Shown in pieces: positions 50,001 through 63,000 of a stretch of 64,000 bases of DNA. The stretch lies in contig CM067081.1 of assembly GCA_034008185.1 (NCBI GenBank), positions 157,138,258 through 157,202,257 on the forward strand, given 5' to 3'. How positions within the stretch are numbered: position 1 is the stretch's first letter; each line of letters opens with the position of its first letter. This DNA comes from Gorsachius magnificus. Its lineage: Eukaryota > Chordata > Aves > Pelecaniformes > Ardeidae. A program made the translations under genes and the position numbers. The notes beneath the pieces are model-generated. The model had not been told where the DNA came from. It worked only from the letters and a program-made list of their open reading frames with translations, and searched no databases.

Positions 50001-51649
50001 TCTGCAATCTGCAAATTCAAAACATAGATGTAATAAAAATGCTTATTTGGTTAAAATTTACTACTTGTCATACTTGCAGAATTTAATGACTGAGGATGAA
50101 GTAGTTTTAAGGCCAGAATAAGACATACTTTTGAATCAGCAACTCTGAATTGAAATTAAGTCACAAATTGTCTTTTAAGTGTCTCGTTGGTAATTTGGAA
50201 TTTAGAAACTGGACAATGTAAGGTGCGGTAAGGCATAACAGAAGGCTTGAATATAAAAGTAGTAACTGGCTTTCAGCTGTGCTTTGTAGGCAGGTCTAGG
50301 ACTGGCTACAGGTCTTGGGTTTAGAAAAGTTGTTAGTGGTGTTGTGATCCTTTATGGCTGGCATGTGTCTATTTATTTACATTTATGTCAATATTTTCTT
50401 TCTGTTTTTAACTGAAGTGCTGCAGCCATGTGCTCATGTAAGAAAATTTTAATATGGAGGTGATGTGATACGTGCATGTCCCAGCCAAGTGCCTTCTGGC
50501 CTGCAGACCCACAAGATAGAAGACAGAAATAAGGCAGCGTGGGGGTTGGTGTGTGAGCTGTCAGAACAAATCATTGACCACTGGTTGGATTCATAGTTCT
50601 TGTAGGTTGTATCCAGGTTGTCCAGTGCTGATATATGCTGAAGAATTCCAAATAAATAGTAAGAAAACAAAGCGGATCATGAACATTGTTTGGTTTAATA
50701 TGCTGAAGTGACCTGGACAGGATTTTTAAAAGATTTTTCATGTGACAGTGTCTGACAGGTATTTTGGCTTTATAATAAGTCAGGAGACCTAGTGATTAAC
50801 AGCTTAATGCTATTTGCACATCACTGAAGAAATTTATTTGCATCTCAAATTACTGTATTTTGCTTTGCTGCACACAGCAAGTTTTTGAGGTGAGGATTAT
50901 CAGTTTAAGACAGATACTTTCAGAGAGAAAAACAGACCTCAAAAAATCATGGCTCTGCATATGGAAATATATGATCACTTTTACTTCAAAAAATATCCTG
51001 GCGGTTTTAACTACTTGCTATTTTGCAGTAGTTTTAGTGCCATGAACACTGCTAGGTTATAAGATATGAACTATATTAATAAACATATATACACAGTTGT
51101 ATATATGTCATGACCCCTTATACACTAAATGGTTTCATTTGAATTCTTTATTGAAAACTAGTTTTGAAGCCTCCTGCTTGTCAGTTTAAATATCTGATTT
51201 AGACATCCGAGTTCAGCTATTGACTCATTTCTCTCTTTGATAATCATATAAAAGTGATGTTTTATGTGCTATAGGGCAATATAAATTACAATTTAAATAT
51301 TTAGGAATCTGTTCATATTCGTCATAATCCTAGGAGAACCCAAAAGTCTTTCTAATTGTGGTTGTGGTTTTCTTATGGTAGTAGGCTCTTTCATGTGTTT
51401 GCTTTATGTTTTACTCAAAAGACAGAAGTGGTATGGAAAGTGTTAACTAAGGTCTTTTTTTTCCAGAATGTGGCTGTAGTCGAGCTGAGTGATTCTGATT
51501 CAGATGAAGAGATACTAACTTCAGAAGACAACTCGGAATCTGAAGATGATTGTGTAACTGCTGAAGTGACAATAGAGAACATTAAGTTTCCTAAACAAAA
51601 GGGAGAAAAGGGCAAAATAGAAATTTTGGACAGCAAAGTGAATGAGTAA
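46791..51649 (+). CDS. NOPCHAP1: NOPCHAP1 (C12orf45), NOP58 chaperone adaptor for box C/D snoRNP assembly
   Basis: The four exons are 46791-46856, 48014-48100, 49764-49900 and 51467-51649. Known role: the protein links NOP58 to the RUVBL1/RUVBL2 (R2TP) chaperone during nuclear assembly of box C/D snoRNPs. What is seen: conserved blocks TLLINSK, TTLQTVRIPRS, VQSFLPQMA, FDIENLDSATEKVIEM, an acidic Ser-rich run SDSDSDEE, then VTIENIK and GKIEILDS before the stop. All match my memory of the human protein, which has about 185 residues; this one is about 157. Exons 2-4 join cleanly. Exon 1 shows the conserved SRELL-AVG block, but the ATG at 46791 is not in its frame (see exon 1). The gene is divergent from SLC41A2 and convergent with ALDH1L2. 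Confidence 0.93.
47500..47820 (-). mobile_element. Old CR1 3' fragment
   Basis: In reverse complement it ends TACTGGGCTGCGTGGACCAT then TGGTCCAACCC, the characteristic tail of old amniote CR1 elements. Decayed RT C-terminal sequence runs toward 47820. It lies in NOPCHAP1 intron 1. Confidence 0.7.
48014..48100 (+). CDS. NOPCHAP1: NOPCHAP1 exon 2
   Basis: This 87-nt exon has acceptor TTTCCAG and donor GTAAGTAG. It reads LEETLLINSKCSSKK then ATTLQTVRIPRSN, starting two bases into a codon and ending one base into the next. The LLINS and TLQTVRI blocks are the conserved core of the family. Confidence 0.94.
49764..49900 (+). CDS. NOPCHAP1: NOPCHAP1 exon 3
   Basis: This 137-nt exon follows acceptor TTTTTCAG. 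It reads LDRVQSFLPQMAHANDELRR, then KMVTAPAHQFDIENLDSAT and EKVIEM, ending in phase 0 before donor GTAAAT. It is the most conserved segment and is predicted helical. Confidence 0.95.
51467..51649 (+). CDS. NOPCHAP1: NOPCHAP1 exon 4, acidic C-terminus and stop
   Basis: This 183-nt exon follows acceptor TTTTTTTTCCAG and encodes 60 residues and TAA. An acidic serine-rich stretch (ELSDSDSDEEILTSED) contains several casein-kinase-2-type sites. It is followed by the conserved VTIENIK and GKIEILDS. The human C-terminal lysine tail is absent and the protein ends KVNE. Confidence 0.95.
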   Translation, partial: NVAVVELSDSDSDEEILTSEDNSESEDDCVTAEVTIENIKFPKQKGEKGKIEILDSKVNE

Positions 51650-53962
51650 ATCTGTTTTATTTTACTGTAAAAAAAAAAAGTCAAGAAAACCCCAAAATTG
51701 TGTTTTCTTACTTTGAAGACTTGGCCCTTAAATCTACCGTGTTTCCCAATGTAGCATCTCTCAGGATCATGTGAAATGCTATTGTTTACATGGTGGAGAA
51801 TTCAGGATCTGCTCATGACTGAGGCAGGCTGGATTTCTGAAGAATTAAGTACGGTTTTATTCATCAAACACCACGGAAATGAGCTTCATAGTAGGTTAGA
51901 CTAAGAAAGCAGCTAGACTTTGGGGCATTTGAACTAGTTAAGTTAAAATTCTTGTTCTGTTGCTTTGTTGAAAAAGGATTTTTGTAGTGTGCTACAGCAA
52001 GTTTTTGCTTCAAGGGCAGGAAAGAGTTAACTAGGAAAAAAGTTTTGGTGTTTTATATTCCATGTCCTGTGAAGTGTTATGTACAATGTCTTCAATATTA
52101 AACATTATCTTATAATAAGTACATTAGAGGTACGTCTGCATTGCGTTCATTACAGTAACTGCTGAACATGAAAGCAGTGGCTGAGGTTGTTTCAAGGTGA
52201 GCTAGCGTGGGCCAGGACAGCCATGACTCAAGAGAGAGTTCAGTGAAGGATTACTTACCCTCTGCGCCTGCACTGAACTCCGTGTCGTTACGGGCAGGCT
52301 GCTAGCTCCTATCTGGAACGTTTGTAGCTGTAGTGCAGACACCCTTAGCACTTAAAATGGTCAAGCCTGCCTCTGTGGTGTTACAGTTGCTTTAAGCTAC
52401 ACTTCTCATCTCCCACTTTCCCTGCCACGTTTCTGTCCTCTCTGTTTTGTTAACAACTGTCAGTGCCAGAAGAATAAAAAGGTGAATTTTCAGCTGGCCC
52501 GTTAGCTTGAAACAATTGTGAAACCAAAATCAGTGAAAGTATGTCTCATTCATACTTACCTCAGATGGATCAAATACAGTGATTTGGGCTGTTGTGTTTA
52601 CTTCACAGATGGGCTTGCATTTCAGAAGTATCTGTCATGCTCCTGGATGTCATCGTTTGTTTCTTAAAGGAACTTTATATTTTCTACACCATTAAAGTAA
52701 CACTTTCTATATTGTATTTGCTCAAATATTAACCTTAATGTAATGACTTGAAACCTGCAATTATTTATAGAATTTATTTTGAATCCTATACTTAAAGCTG
52801 TTGTTTTAATATCCGTTTCTATAATATTTGTGATAAGAAACAACAAGGGTTCTGGTCTTTCTTTCACAACGCGGCTTCTTAAAAATAGAATGGGGGCATG
52901 ATTTACTGGGATTAACTGATTAAACCAGAAAATATTTTAGTGAAGGGGAAGGGTGGGAATTGGAGTTGGACTGCTACTTGTACTGGCAGCCCACAGGTGA
53001 GATTAAGCTTTGGGTGGAGTTGCACTCTTTAAGAAGAGCAAGTAGCCCTAGTAGGCTTAGTTTGGTAGGTAAGGTCTCAATCTATGGGAAGTTTCCTTCA
53101 AACGGAAGAAAGTTTGAAAGCCAACATCTTAACTCAGTCATTTTACCAGAGATTTTCCCATAGATTAAAAAAAACAAAAACAAAAAAACCCAAAGTAATA
53201 ATCATGCTGTGTAAAACAGTGATAACAGTCCATGCGCACAGACACAAAAAGTGATTTTAATTTGTTAATGTAACCACCTTTCAAATTGCAGGCAGATCAC
53301 ACATTCCGTATCAACAAAAAGATAGAAAATATTTTCAGGAACTTTAGCTTGATATGCATAGTTTAACACTGATGTTGAACTCTGTATGTACTATACAAAG
53401 ATCATAGTAAGTGCACTTTCTTGCATTGATTTACTTCTTATGGCACAAAGGTTTTCTGTACTGCTGAGGAATCGCCAGAGCAGAATGTTTAATTGCTACT
53501 GTAAAACTTGAACTCGTTTATAGCAAAAATGGCATAATAAGTATATTTTAGTTCAACTTGTAAGAGAAGCCTAATGACTAAGGATTTAAAGTGATCATGT
53601 GAATACTGTGTTCACACAAATAAGAAGGCGGCATGTGAGAACTCATTCTTCAGTTGTATTTAAAAAAATAAGACAAACCATGTTCTTGGTTTTTTTGGGG
53701 GGTATTGTGCTAGAAACGGCTGCTGCTGCTGCATAATTGAAATAGCTTCAGGTTAGTTTCCAAATGCTTTTACCTTTCAGCAAGACTAAAATTTGGACCT
53801 GATTTATAGAAACTTATCCATGGAATAGGTGTTTAGGGTTGGTTTTTTTTTTCCAGTTGTAGCACTTCAGACAGCATATCCTGGGCATGGTATTAAGTGT
53901 TTCATGGAGTCATTAAGGTTCAACTTCTGCCAAAAGTTTACTTTCCAAGTGAGGTTGTTACT
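51650..53962. other. Convergent 3' flanks of NOPCHAP1 and ALDH1L2
   Basis: The two genes end tail to tail with their stop codons 2.3 kb apart. Candidate plus-strand poly(A) signals for NOPCHAP1 are ATTAAA at 52097-52102 and AATAAA at 52473-52478. I could not choose a poly(A) site for ALDH1L2. No repeat or other gene is recognised here. Confidence 0.5.
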
Positions 53963-54018
53963 TTAATATTCCACAGTGATAGCCTTGGTTCGAAGATACT
54001 CATGAAGAGCTTCTTCAC
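53963..54018 (-). CDS. ALDH1L2: ALDH1L2 last exon
   Basis: The 56 coding bases complete Gly and read [17 protein letters not shown] then TAA at 53965-53963. The acceptor is CTTGTACAG. The C-terminus ends in Val-Glu-Tyr, as expected for the family. Confidence 0.96.
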
Positions 54019-57000
54019 CTGTACAAGCACAATATTCACCAGTTAGAATAGCAGCTAAATGAGAGAATGTTGTCAGAGACTGTAAGTATATTATTAAGAA
54101 AAAAGTCTAAAATGCTTTAGCCAATATTTGAGTCCTTAAGGAACAATAAGAAACCAATTAACTTACCCTTCCACTGAGATTTACAGAACTGCTTTGTGAA
54201 GAAGAGGCCAAACACTCCAGGTGTGGAAAGAAAAAGGAGCTGGGATTTAACAAGTAGCCACCTGGGTGGGACTGAAGCAGCGACAGTCTCTGGGTGGCCA
54301 CTGTGGGCTCGTAGTTGAATTTATGAACTTTGGTTTGCTGAGGCTAAGTTTCTAGGTAAAGAAGCTGTGTAAAAACCAGCAACCTTCTTTCCCTGATACT
54401 GTTACTCATTTTGGTTTCAGGAAATGTCTGATACTTGCTCGAGTTTCAAAGGCAAAAATCCGCCACTGAAATTTTTTTTTCTTTCATTTTTCTTGGCTTG
54501 ATCTGTCCAGACTTGTAAAGTTTCTTTGACAGGCTAGACCTTGCTTTTTCAAAAACTGGTTTTGAAAAGGTTTTTTTAATGCATCTTTCTCTGTGGCCGT
54601 CAGCAAATTTTGATGACATTTTAAGGCAAAAAAAGTTTCCCATGCTCTCACACGTTTAGAGAAACCTAAATGAGCATTCTTTCTGAGGGAAAGGAAAGAA
54701 GATCTTGGCCAATGCCTTTGCTGCTTGACAGTGTTTTGTGGCCTGTCCACAGCTCTGGATGAGCTGTAATGTGACTGCCCCGAGAGCAGTTGGAGAAGAA
54801 TATTCTGCGTGCTGCAGCATTATTTAGCAAATGTACAGGACGGGTTGAACTGGAGGTATTGAGGCAGGAATATCATAGGGATGAGAAAGGAACTGGATTA
54901 CTGTCATTGGATGAATGTAGGAGATACCAGGACGTGTATCCACAGCTCGTGTTTTACTGGATACACTATATGCAGGTAGGGTTGTTTTTTCATTGATTTG
55001 GACTGTCAAATGTGAAATGAGGGAGGGAGAGAACAACTTACCTAAATCTTTCCCAAAGCCAGACTGTTTAAATCCACCAAATGGTGCTGCCACATCAGTT
55101 TTGTTGTATGTGTTAATAAAAACAGTTCCAGCTTCTAGCTTTTCACTGATGTAGAGAGCTTTGCTTATGTCTTTTGTGAAAACTCCTGAAGCTAAACCAT
55201 ATTCTGTGGTATTTGCCCGTCGCAGCACTCCATCGACATCCCTACGGGGGAAAGAAATTACTTAATTGCAGCTAGGTAAAATAAACAAGTGCTAGCAACC
55301 TTCCACATTCCATGTCACTGAAGCCCCTTTCCCATGCTCTTTTTTTCTCCAGTTAGCTTTTTTAAAGACAATTTATTAAAAACTAATCTGTGTGTCAGTC
55401 TGACAGATCTATGGAAATTGATACCCTTGCTTCAAACTTGTAAAGCTTCCAACTTGGAACGTTACATTTCAGTGGTTAAAAGATCTGCACTGAGAAGCGC
55501 CAAAGGAAAAGTTGCAGTACGCATACCAGCTTTGCTCAGCTACAGTACAACTTTGGGATTAGAGCAATACAAAAACACTTGTAAAGCAGAGCTTGGCAGC
55601 AGGTTATGAATCACTCACTAAATTTTGGCCTGCTTCACAAGTTAAGGGAGAATAAATGCTGAAATTCAGACTTCCATCAAGACAGAACTTTTCAGGCCAT
55701 GTCCAGAGTGCTGTTTTCTGTTTGTATCTCATCTTCATATAGCTTCAAAAATCCATAATAATTTAAAACTTAAAGAAACTCAATATAGTCCCCTGTCACC
55801 ACATATAACTTATAGATGTGAAGGGTTATCTCTGCGGCTCGTTCTTAATTGCATTATCAAACTGCAGAAGATGAAACCTGGTGGAAATAGTTACATGAAG
55901 TTTCTACATAGGGTTTTAGTCTCATCTGTGTGTAAAATAACGATTTGGAATGAAAGCTATTAAAATTGGCAGCCTACAAAATATACAGAGGGACTTTCAT
56001 TTGCAACAATAATGTGCCAGCGTTAAACAATGCACAACAATGCTGTGCAGTCTTTTGTGACAGAGAAAAATAAGTGATTCCGCTGGAGAAAATACTCATT
56101 TTGTAATTTGATCAAGCTGTTGCAATTACCACATCAATTTCAGTAAAAATGTTTCACTGAATACTGAGCCTTATTTAAGAACTGGCACTCATGGTTGCAT
56201 TCCATCCTGTCACACGCTGCAAACAGCATTAGTTCTATATCGACATGGAGCAGGACAGCCTGTACTAAAAAGGGTATTTTCTCAGAATTTAGCTGGAAGA
56301 GGATCTAAGGATTCAGACTGGTCTTACAAGATTTAGCAAAATCATACTATGTTTGCTGTCATTTCTACACTTAGGGTGAAAATGAGGAAATAAAGTTTCT
56401 AACAGTAACCAGAGGAGAACATACCCATTTTTAAATTTAGAAATCACCATCACAGGACCAAAGGACTCTTCCTGGGCAATATACATATGGTCTTCAACAT
56501 CTGTGAATACCGTGGGTTCCATGAAGAAACCTAAACAGAGGATAGAGCATCATTTGAACATGGCGGAAATGCTTCATGGTTTGTATTGTCCAGGCCACCT
56601 CTTTTCCATACTTTGAGGTCACAGATATGTCGAGACTTGAAAGAGAAAATATCAAGATTGATATGAATAAAGTATGAATGGAAATGCATGCGCGTAAGTG
56701 CCAGAGAAACAGCAGAAAAAAGGTTGAAAGAATGGCCTGTATTGATCAGAGCAACCACATGTGCTGTTTCTGTGCAGGGCAGAAGGTCTGCATGCCACAG
56801 CCCAGGGGACTCCTCGGGCAAAGGCCCTGCACTCTGACAGCAGGAAGACAAGGTTACAGCATGTCACGGAGGCCACAGTTTTTCTTGTTACCCAACAAGA
56901 AGATAGACTGGAGCCATGAAGATCTGTATATTCCAAATGAGGAAAAACATGTGATGGGCAGCAACTTTGCCTAGGATTTATGGGTGCTGAAGTAAAGAAG

Positions 57001-60000
57001 ATTCTGAGGCAGAGGACCACCTCATAATGACTGTCCATTTCTGAAGGGTGTAAAGACCTGTCCAAAAGCTAGCTCATCACTGCCAATTGAGAACTGTCCT
57101 GGTGTTATACACAAGCGATCCTGGTCACCTACGTCTTGGTGTGTGAGTGGATTCCAGTTTGAGTGGGTAAAATCAGCTTCAGAGATTTTACATAAATGCC
57201 GCCCCCTTCCATAAGATTTCCCATTTAGTTTTGTTACGCTGATTTCATATAGTTATGAATCTCCAGTTTCATTTTATTTAGGGATGCAATCATGATATTT
57301 TGAAATTCTGATGCAAATGTTTCCCTTCACTATTGATAAAGGACAGATGTCCATGAGAAAATGTAGCATACATATTGCCTCTATAGCAAAAAAGGCTTTT
57401 GATAATAATACCTTATGCAAACTCTGCTAGTAGTTTCTTCAGTCAGCTTTAGTGTTAGTGTGACCTAAATGGATATAATTATACTTATGGCTCTTGACAG
57501 TTCAAGGGTGTTGCAAAAAAAGCCTCAGTGCCTCACAAACAACAGGAATAAAAGGGCAAAATATTCCTATACAGACTACTTTCTGATTCAATTTCATACA
57601 TTATGCTTCAGTTGCACGACTTCTCTTAATAAGAGACTTGAAAGTCCTGTTCTCAAGTGGTATCTTGGGCTTACCTGGTGCTGTTCCCATGATATTGCTA
57701 CTTCACATAATGCAGCAGAGACAATCGTGATGGGTTTTGATTAAAGTGTAGAAGTTCCAAACACCTCTGAACAGTATTTTACCTGGTCTATGTACTTGTC
57801 TTCCTCCATACACTAGAGTGGCTCCTTCTTTTACTCCAGTTTCACAATATTGCAGCAGCTTTTCCAAGTGTGCCTTATGATTTTGTGGGCCATGATCTGT
57901 AGATCTATCAAGCGGGTCACCAATTTTCATCTTTTTTATTTCTTCCACCTATGAGTTACCCAATTAAAATGGTTACATAACAGCAAAGAGTTGTTAAAGT
58001 GACCTGTGATTCAGGATGCTTCATTTTTTGTACTATGAAGTTAGGCTCTAACAGGGCTGGATTCTTAGAAGGTGGAATTCTCCTCCCTTTCTAAAATGAG
58101 GCTTTGTCTTATGTTTGATAATCTCTGGTTAATTCTGAAAGTTTTTTATGCTGTTTTCATGTATTCATTCTCCTCTGTTATGAAAATAGACATGTAAAAT
58201 GTTAGCTTTTACCACTGGTAAATGAGTTGTGACAGTGATTTCCTGTTCTCGATCTAACTAAATGAATTCTCCCGTGGAACAGTGTGGCCATTATTGGATT
58301 TTAATAATGATATTCATATTACTCTAGCTACGTTTGAAATATGCCTTTTTTTTAAACTTCACAGCAGCCTTCAATCACATTGACCTCAGTTCAGTAATTT
58401 TTTTAATCTTACTTTCCTAGTCAAGTATGAAATATCACTGAAGGTACAATATCTATTTCAGTGTCACTTATCTGTGCATTACTGATGAAAATATCTCCCT
58501 TCAGTGCCTTCCTTTTAACCCTGTAAGAGGTTCCTGGAAGCAGCATTGCCTATCATAAGCAATAAGGAGAAATTAAACTGAAAATAAGAAATCCAAGTGT
58601 CTATAAAACTAGTGGATCTTTGTACCATAGTAAAGTATTTGCTTAAACTTTAGTCCTTGAATATCTTACCACTTTTCTAACAAATTCATCATGGATCGAT
58701 TCTTCCACAAACAGCCTGCCAGCTGCAATGCAGTTTTCTCCTTTGTTGAAATATACTGCTCCCATACCCTGATCAGGGAAAAAAACATTAATATTTATAT
58801 GCATCCTTTTGTTCAGTCTCCCTTTCATTCTGTTCCCCTGGGTTGCAGTCTGTGTTTGTGACCCTCAAAGCGTAATGCTTTATGTAAAAGGACATCATCA
58901 ATGCAACAAGCAGACTAATCTTACAACTGGCAAACACACTTCATGGAGACAAATGGCTCAGGATGAAGCCATTAGCACTGCTCTCTCCATTTCCATGAGC
59001 GTTCCACAGGAACACCTGCTGCAGCACTACAGAGAAGAGGGCTGGCAGCAACACAAGTGAATATTTATACCCCTGCAATCCACTGAGCCATACTGCTTGT
59101 GTCGAAAGTCGCATGTAACGGGGTGAACATTACCTAACTCTAATCTGCAGAGAACCTCCTATTTCATGTGGGTTCAGACCCATATGCAGTTTTTATTTAC
59201 CAAGAACAGATACCTGCCATTGTTTTTACAGGGGGGTTAGGGAGGTGGGGAAAGGGAGAGCAGGACAACTAAAATTCCTAAAAAGTAGTTTTCTGGCAGC
59301 TGCAAAGGCCTAGGGTCCTGGCATTAGTAGGCATGACCGGGATCACGTGCTAGTGTCAAGTGTGTGGCAAAAAAGCATTGTTTCAGAATCATTTAAAGCC
59401 ATCAATGCCAAGTATAGCTCAGGCCAGCCTGCATCACCCTTTCACTTCTACAGCTGAGAACAGTGGTGGGGTCAATCAGTGAACTGACTATGAGGTTTCA
59501 GCTTTTATTATTTTTCACATATACTTCACTCTGTAGTCACTCAGACCTTTGTCCTGCCAAAAGACACTCCAAAAATTAGGAAAGTGTAAAATAGTTTCTT
59601 CCTGGTAGCAGTACCTGCTTATGCTGGTTTAGAGAATTCACAGAATTAGCACTTTGGGAAAGTACAGTGTGGAAGACTTTCGTTTGCTTCTTAGTGAGCA
59701 AACTGCATCTGCTGTCATTTTGATGAATCAGATCACCCGAGAAGGAAATAAGCCCCCTAAATCCACTGCATATCTCATTTGCATGTCTTATTTATGAACT
59801 TTAAACACATTATGGCTGGTTGGGAAGGTGGGTTATGACAACTGATGGTGAATTAAGAAGAACTATATGGCAATAGAGAGCTTGATATATATTTTAACTC
59901 ACTTTCAGGTTTTTATTTTTTAAGTGCTTTTTTGTTTTGAGTATCAGATTTGGCAAATCAATTTTAATGTGTTAACTTGGCTAGTGAAAATACTTTCCAG

Positions 60001-63000
60001 CTAAATTTCTTTGTTTTGTTGTATTTTCTAATATATATTTGTTGTAGTACTGATGCCTGCCTTTTTGGTGCAGCATGAATAGCTTAATTGTGCCGGCATA
60101 GAGAAACATCTTGTAGAAAAAGAGTCTGTTTTCTAATAGATGGCATGATTTTTCACACAAGGGCTCCCTACTGCAGTTTTTGGCAAGTCAAGAAGAATAC
60201 CGCAATACTGTGAGGGTGTATCACAAAGGCTTTGAATATATTTTACTTCAAAATAACATTACCATTTTTACGGCTCTGTCAAGTTCACAGTCACTGAATA
60301 TGATCAACGGTGATTTACCACCAAGTTCAAGAGAAACTTTCTTCAAATTAGTGGCTGCACTGTAAAAAATATAAATAATCATATAAAAACAACTTTTAAA
60401 TACCTTATGACCTCTAGGGGTCCCTTCCAACCCAAAACATTCTACAATTCTATTTCATTATTTCTTTTGAATCATATCTAGTGAAAATGTATGACCCTCT
60501 GTTTTTCAATAGTGACTTAGAATTCTACACAAATGTAAACAACCATTGTAGTTATGCTTTTCTATTACTGCTATGTGCACAATATAGCTACTAAGATACT
60601 TCAGAACTAGATTAAGCAGTGTTTATTTAGGAATCTTTTGCTGAGAGTACCTCTTCATGATCTGTTTACCAGTTGGTGTTGAACCAGTGAATCCAACTTT
60701 GCGAACATCTGGATGTTCAGACAGGTGCTGTCCCACTAAGCCACCTATCAGGATGAGGAAAACAGCTTAACTGGACAGTACATAGGCAATTTTTACTACT
60801 CCAGCAGCAGAACTGTAACACAGAAAGATCTAACAATATGTCATCCAAGTACAATAACACATCCTTATTTATATTTACAGCTTTGTTCATATGACTATGA
60901 AAAATCTCGTATTAGTTAACCTGGGTCACATTAGTGTCTCCAGATTCCCCCATCTGTCTGTTCTAAAAACCTTCCTTCCTAATATTCCATTGTAGGTGGA
61001 ATAATCTAATTTGTGACAGAGCCTGCCCCACACAGTTCCTGTGTCACTTTTCTTCCTTAGGGGAAAGAGGAAAATGGTGACATCAGGCAACACGGTGACT
61101 TACCTATAGTGACCAATACACATCAATTACCAATTACCAGCTTGCTCTAGGTTTCACAGTCACATTTAAATACTTCCAAGTGATGATAAGATTAGGAGAA
61201 AAAATGAAGTTTTACAATCAAGTGAAACATGTTTCTCTGTAATACATTCTTTTTCAGAGTGTTCGTGCTATTTGTGTGAACTTGTAAAGGGCGAAGGCTG
61301 ACAGCTCTTACCACTAGCTAGAGCCAAGTGACATACAGATTTTTCCAATTCTCTTCTGGAAATACATGACATCACTGTATGACATAGATTCAAGCCTACT
61401 ACCTATGAAGACACATGCACTTATGTAATAGGTCTTCAAAACGGTAAGGTGCTAGTTCACCAGTTTTAGCGTGACCTACTCTTCCCAGAAAAATGGTTGG
61501 TTGAAGATTTACCTGAACCAGGCAGAATATTTATAACACCCTTAGGAAATCCAGCTTTAGCTGAGAGTTCTGCAAACTTCAAGGAAGTCAGAGGCGTGAC
61601 CTAAGTAGAAACACTTAGGTTAGATCTCCTATTTTAACTAAATGCATGATGATATCTTTTACATTCAATACATCTTAATTTTAATACAACATTCATCTTC
61701 TTACTCACAGTATTGACAAATTAAAAGTGACAGCTTCCTGTGGAAAAGAACTCATTCTTGAAAATTAGAGTAGCATCAGAGCAGAATTGAAGACAATCAG
61801 TACCTTGTATCATCATGGCAATTTGTATTATTACACATGCATTTTAAAACACATGACACAGTCAACCTAGGGGTACATATGACAGGTCAACCTATGGGTG
61901 AAATCTGCTAGATTGCCTGAATTATTTTGCCTGAACAAATAGTGGAGGACCTGAGCCGTGTGCACATTCCTTTTTGTTTTTACCTGAGCTGGCTTGAGTA
62001 CGAGTGTGTTGCCTGCAGCCAAGCATGCTGCGCTCTTCCATGCAAGCATCATCAGTGGATAATTCCAGGGGATAACAATTGCACAGACACTTAAGGCAGG
62101 GAAAAACAGAGAAAGATTACATTTTTGATGGCAGCTTTTGAATGGCTTTTCTGTACGTCAAGGCTGTCACTAAGAAGAAAAAAAAGATACTTACCCTATT
62201 GGCTCTTTCTTGGTGAATGTTAGATTATGGTTTGGCCGAGCCTGGTTAATTGGAATTGTAGCACCCTAAAAGACAGAGGAGGGACAAATCTTGGTACTGT
62301 TTAATCTTTTTTATCACAAACATATTTGCCATATAAGTATGTTTTGGAAAGCCAGAATAGGCTTCAAAACCAGAAGCACTTTTGCATGGGACATGGATGA
62401 GAGAAAGGGGCACGGGATGCTTCTACTGTGTGATTTCCTACTATGGATACCATAGTCAGCTCCTGATTTTTAGTTGGATAATATAAAAGCATAGATAACA
62501 AAAGTATGGAAGAACATAAAGTGAGGGTCTGATGGATCAAAAAAAGCTGAATGATATTCTTGATTGTGGATCTTAAAGATACTTGAGGAAATGCTGTTGA
62601 ACCTATGCCACTTGCTGTGCCATCAAGCAAACTAACCAGCCTTGGTCAGAACGTAACACAGGACATGAGTCTCTGCACTTACGTGCATCTTGACCACAAC
62701 AACATTCTGCTCCATGAATAATCAAGAGCTGACTAAGCATGCATATCCACTGTGACACCTCAACTGATTTCTTAGATATTCAGAGTCACATTCTAAATCC
62801 ATATTCTCCAATTGGAGGCAGACTGTTCTTTTGTATTGCCAGGGAGACCCATTTTAGGTAAAATTCTAATTTTGCTTTATTTTTTGATTCCTTGATTACT
62901 TTTGCTAACACTGCTTTTTGGCACCATGTCAGCAAAAAAAAAAAAAAAAATTGCCATTGATTATTTCCTTTACGTATTCACTTGCCTGAATTTTGTCACA

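Larger units (their letters stand above)
46857..51466 (+). other. NOPCHAP1 introns 1-3
   Basis: Intron 1 (46857-48013) starts in the CpG island and contains an A run at about 47151-47166 and an old CR1 tail (47500-47820). Introns 2 (48101-49763) and 3 (49901-51466) hold nothing I can name. A small ATG-initiated ORF at 49289-49483 lies in intron 2 without supporting features. Confidence 0.75.
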
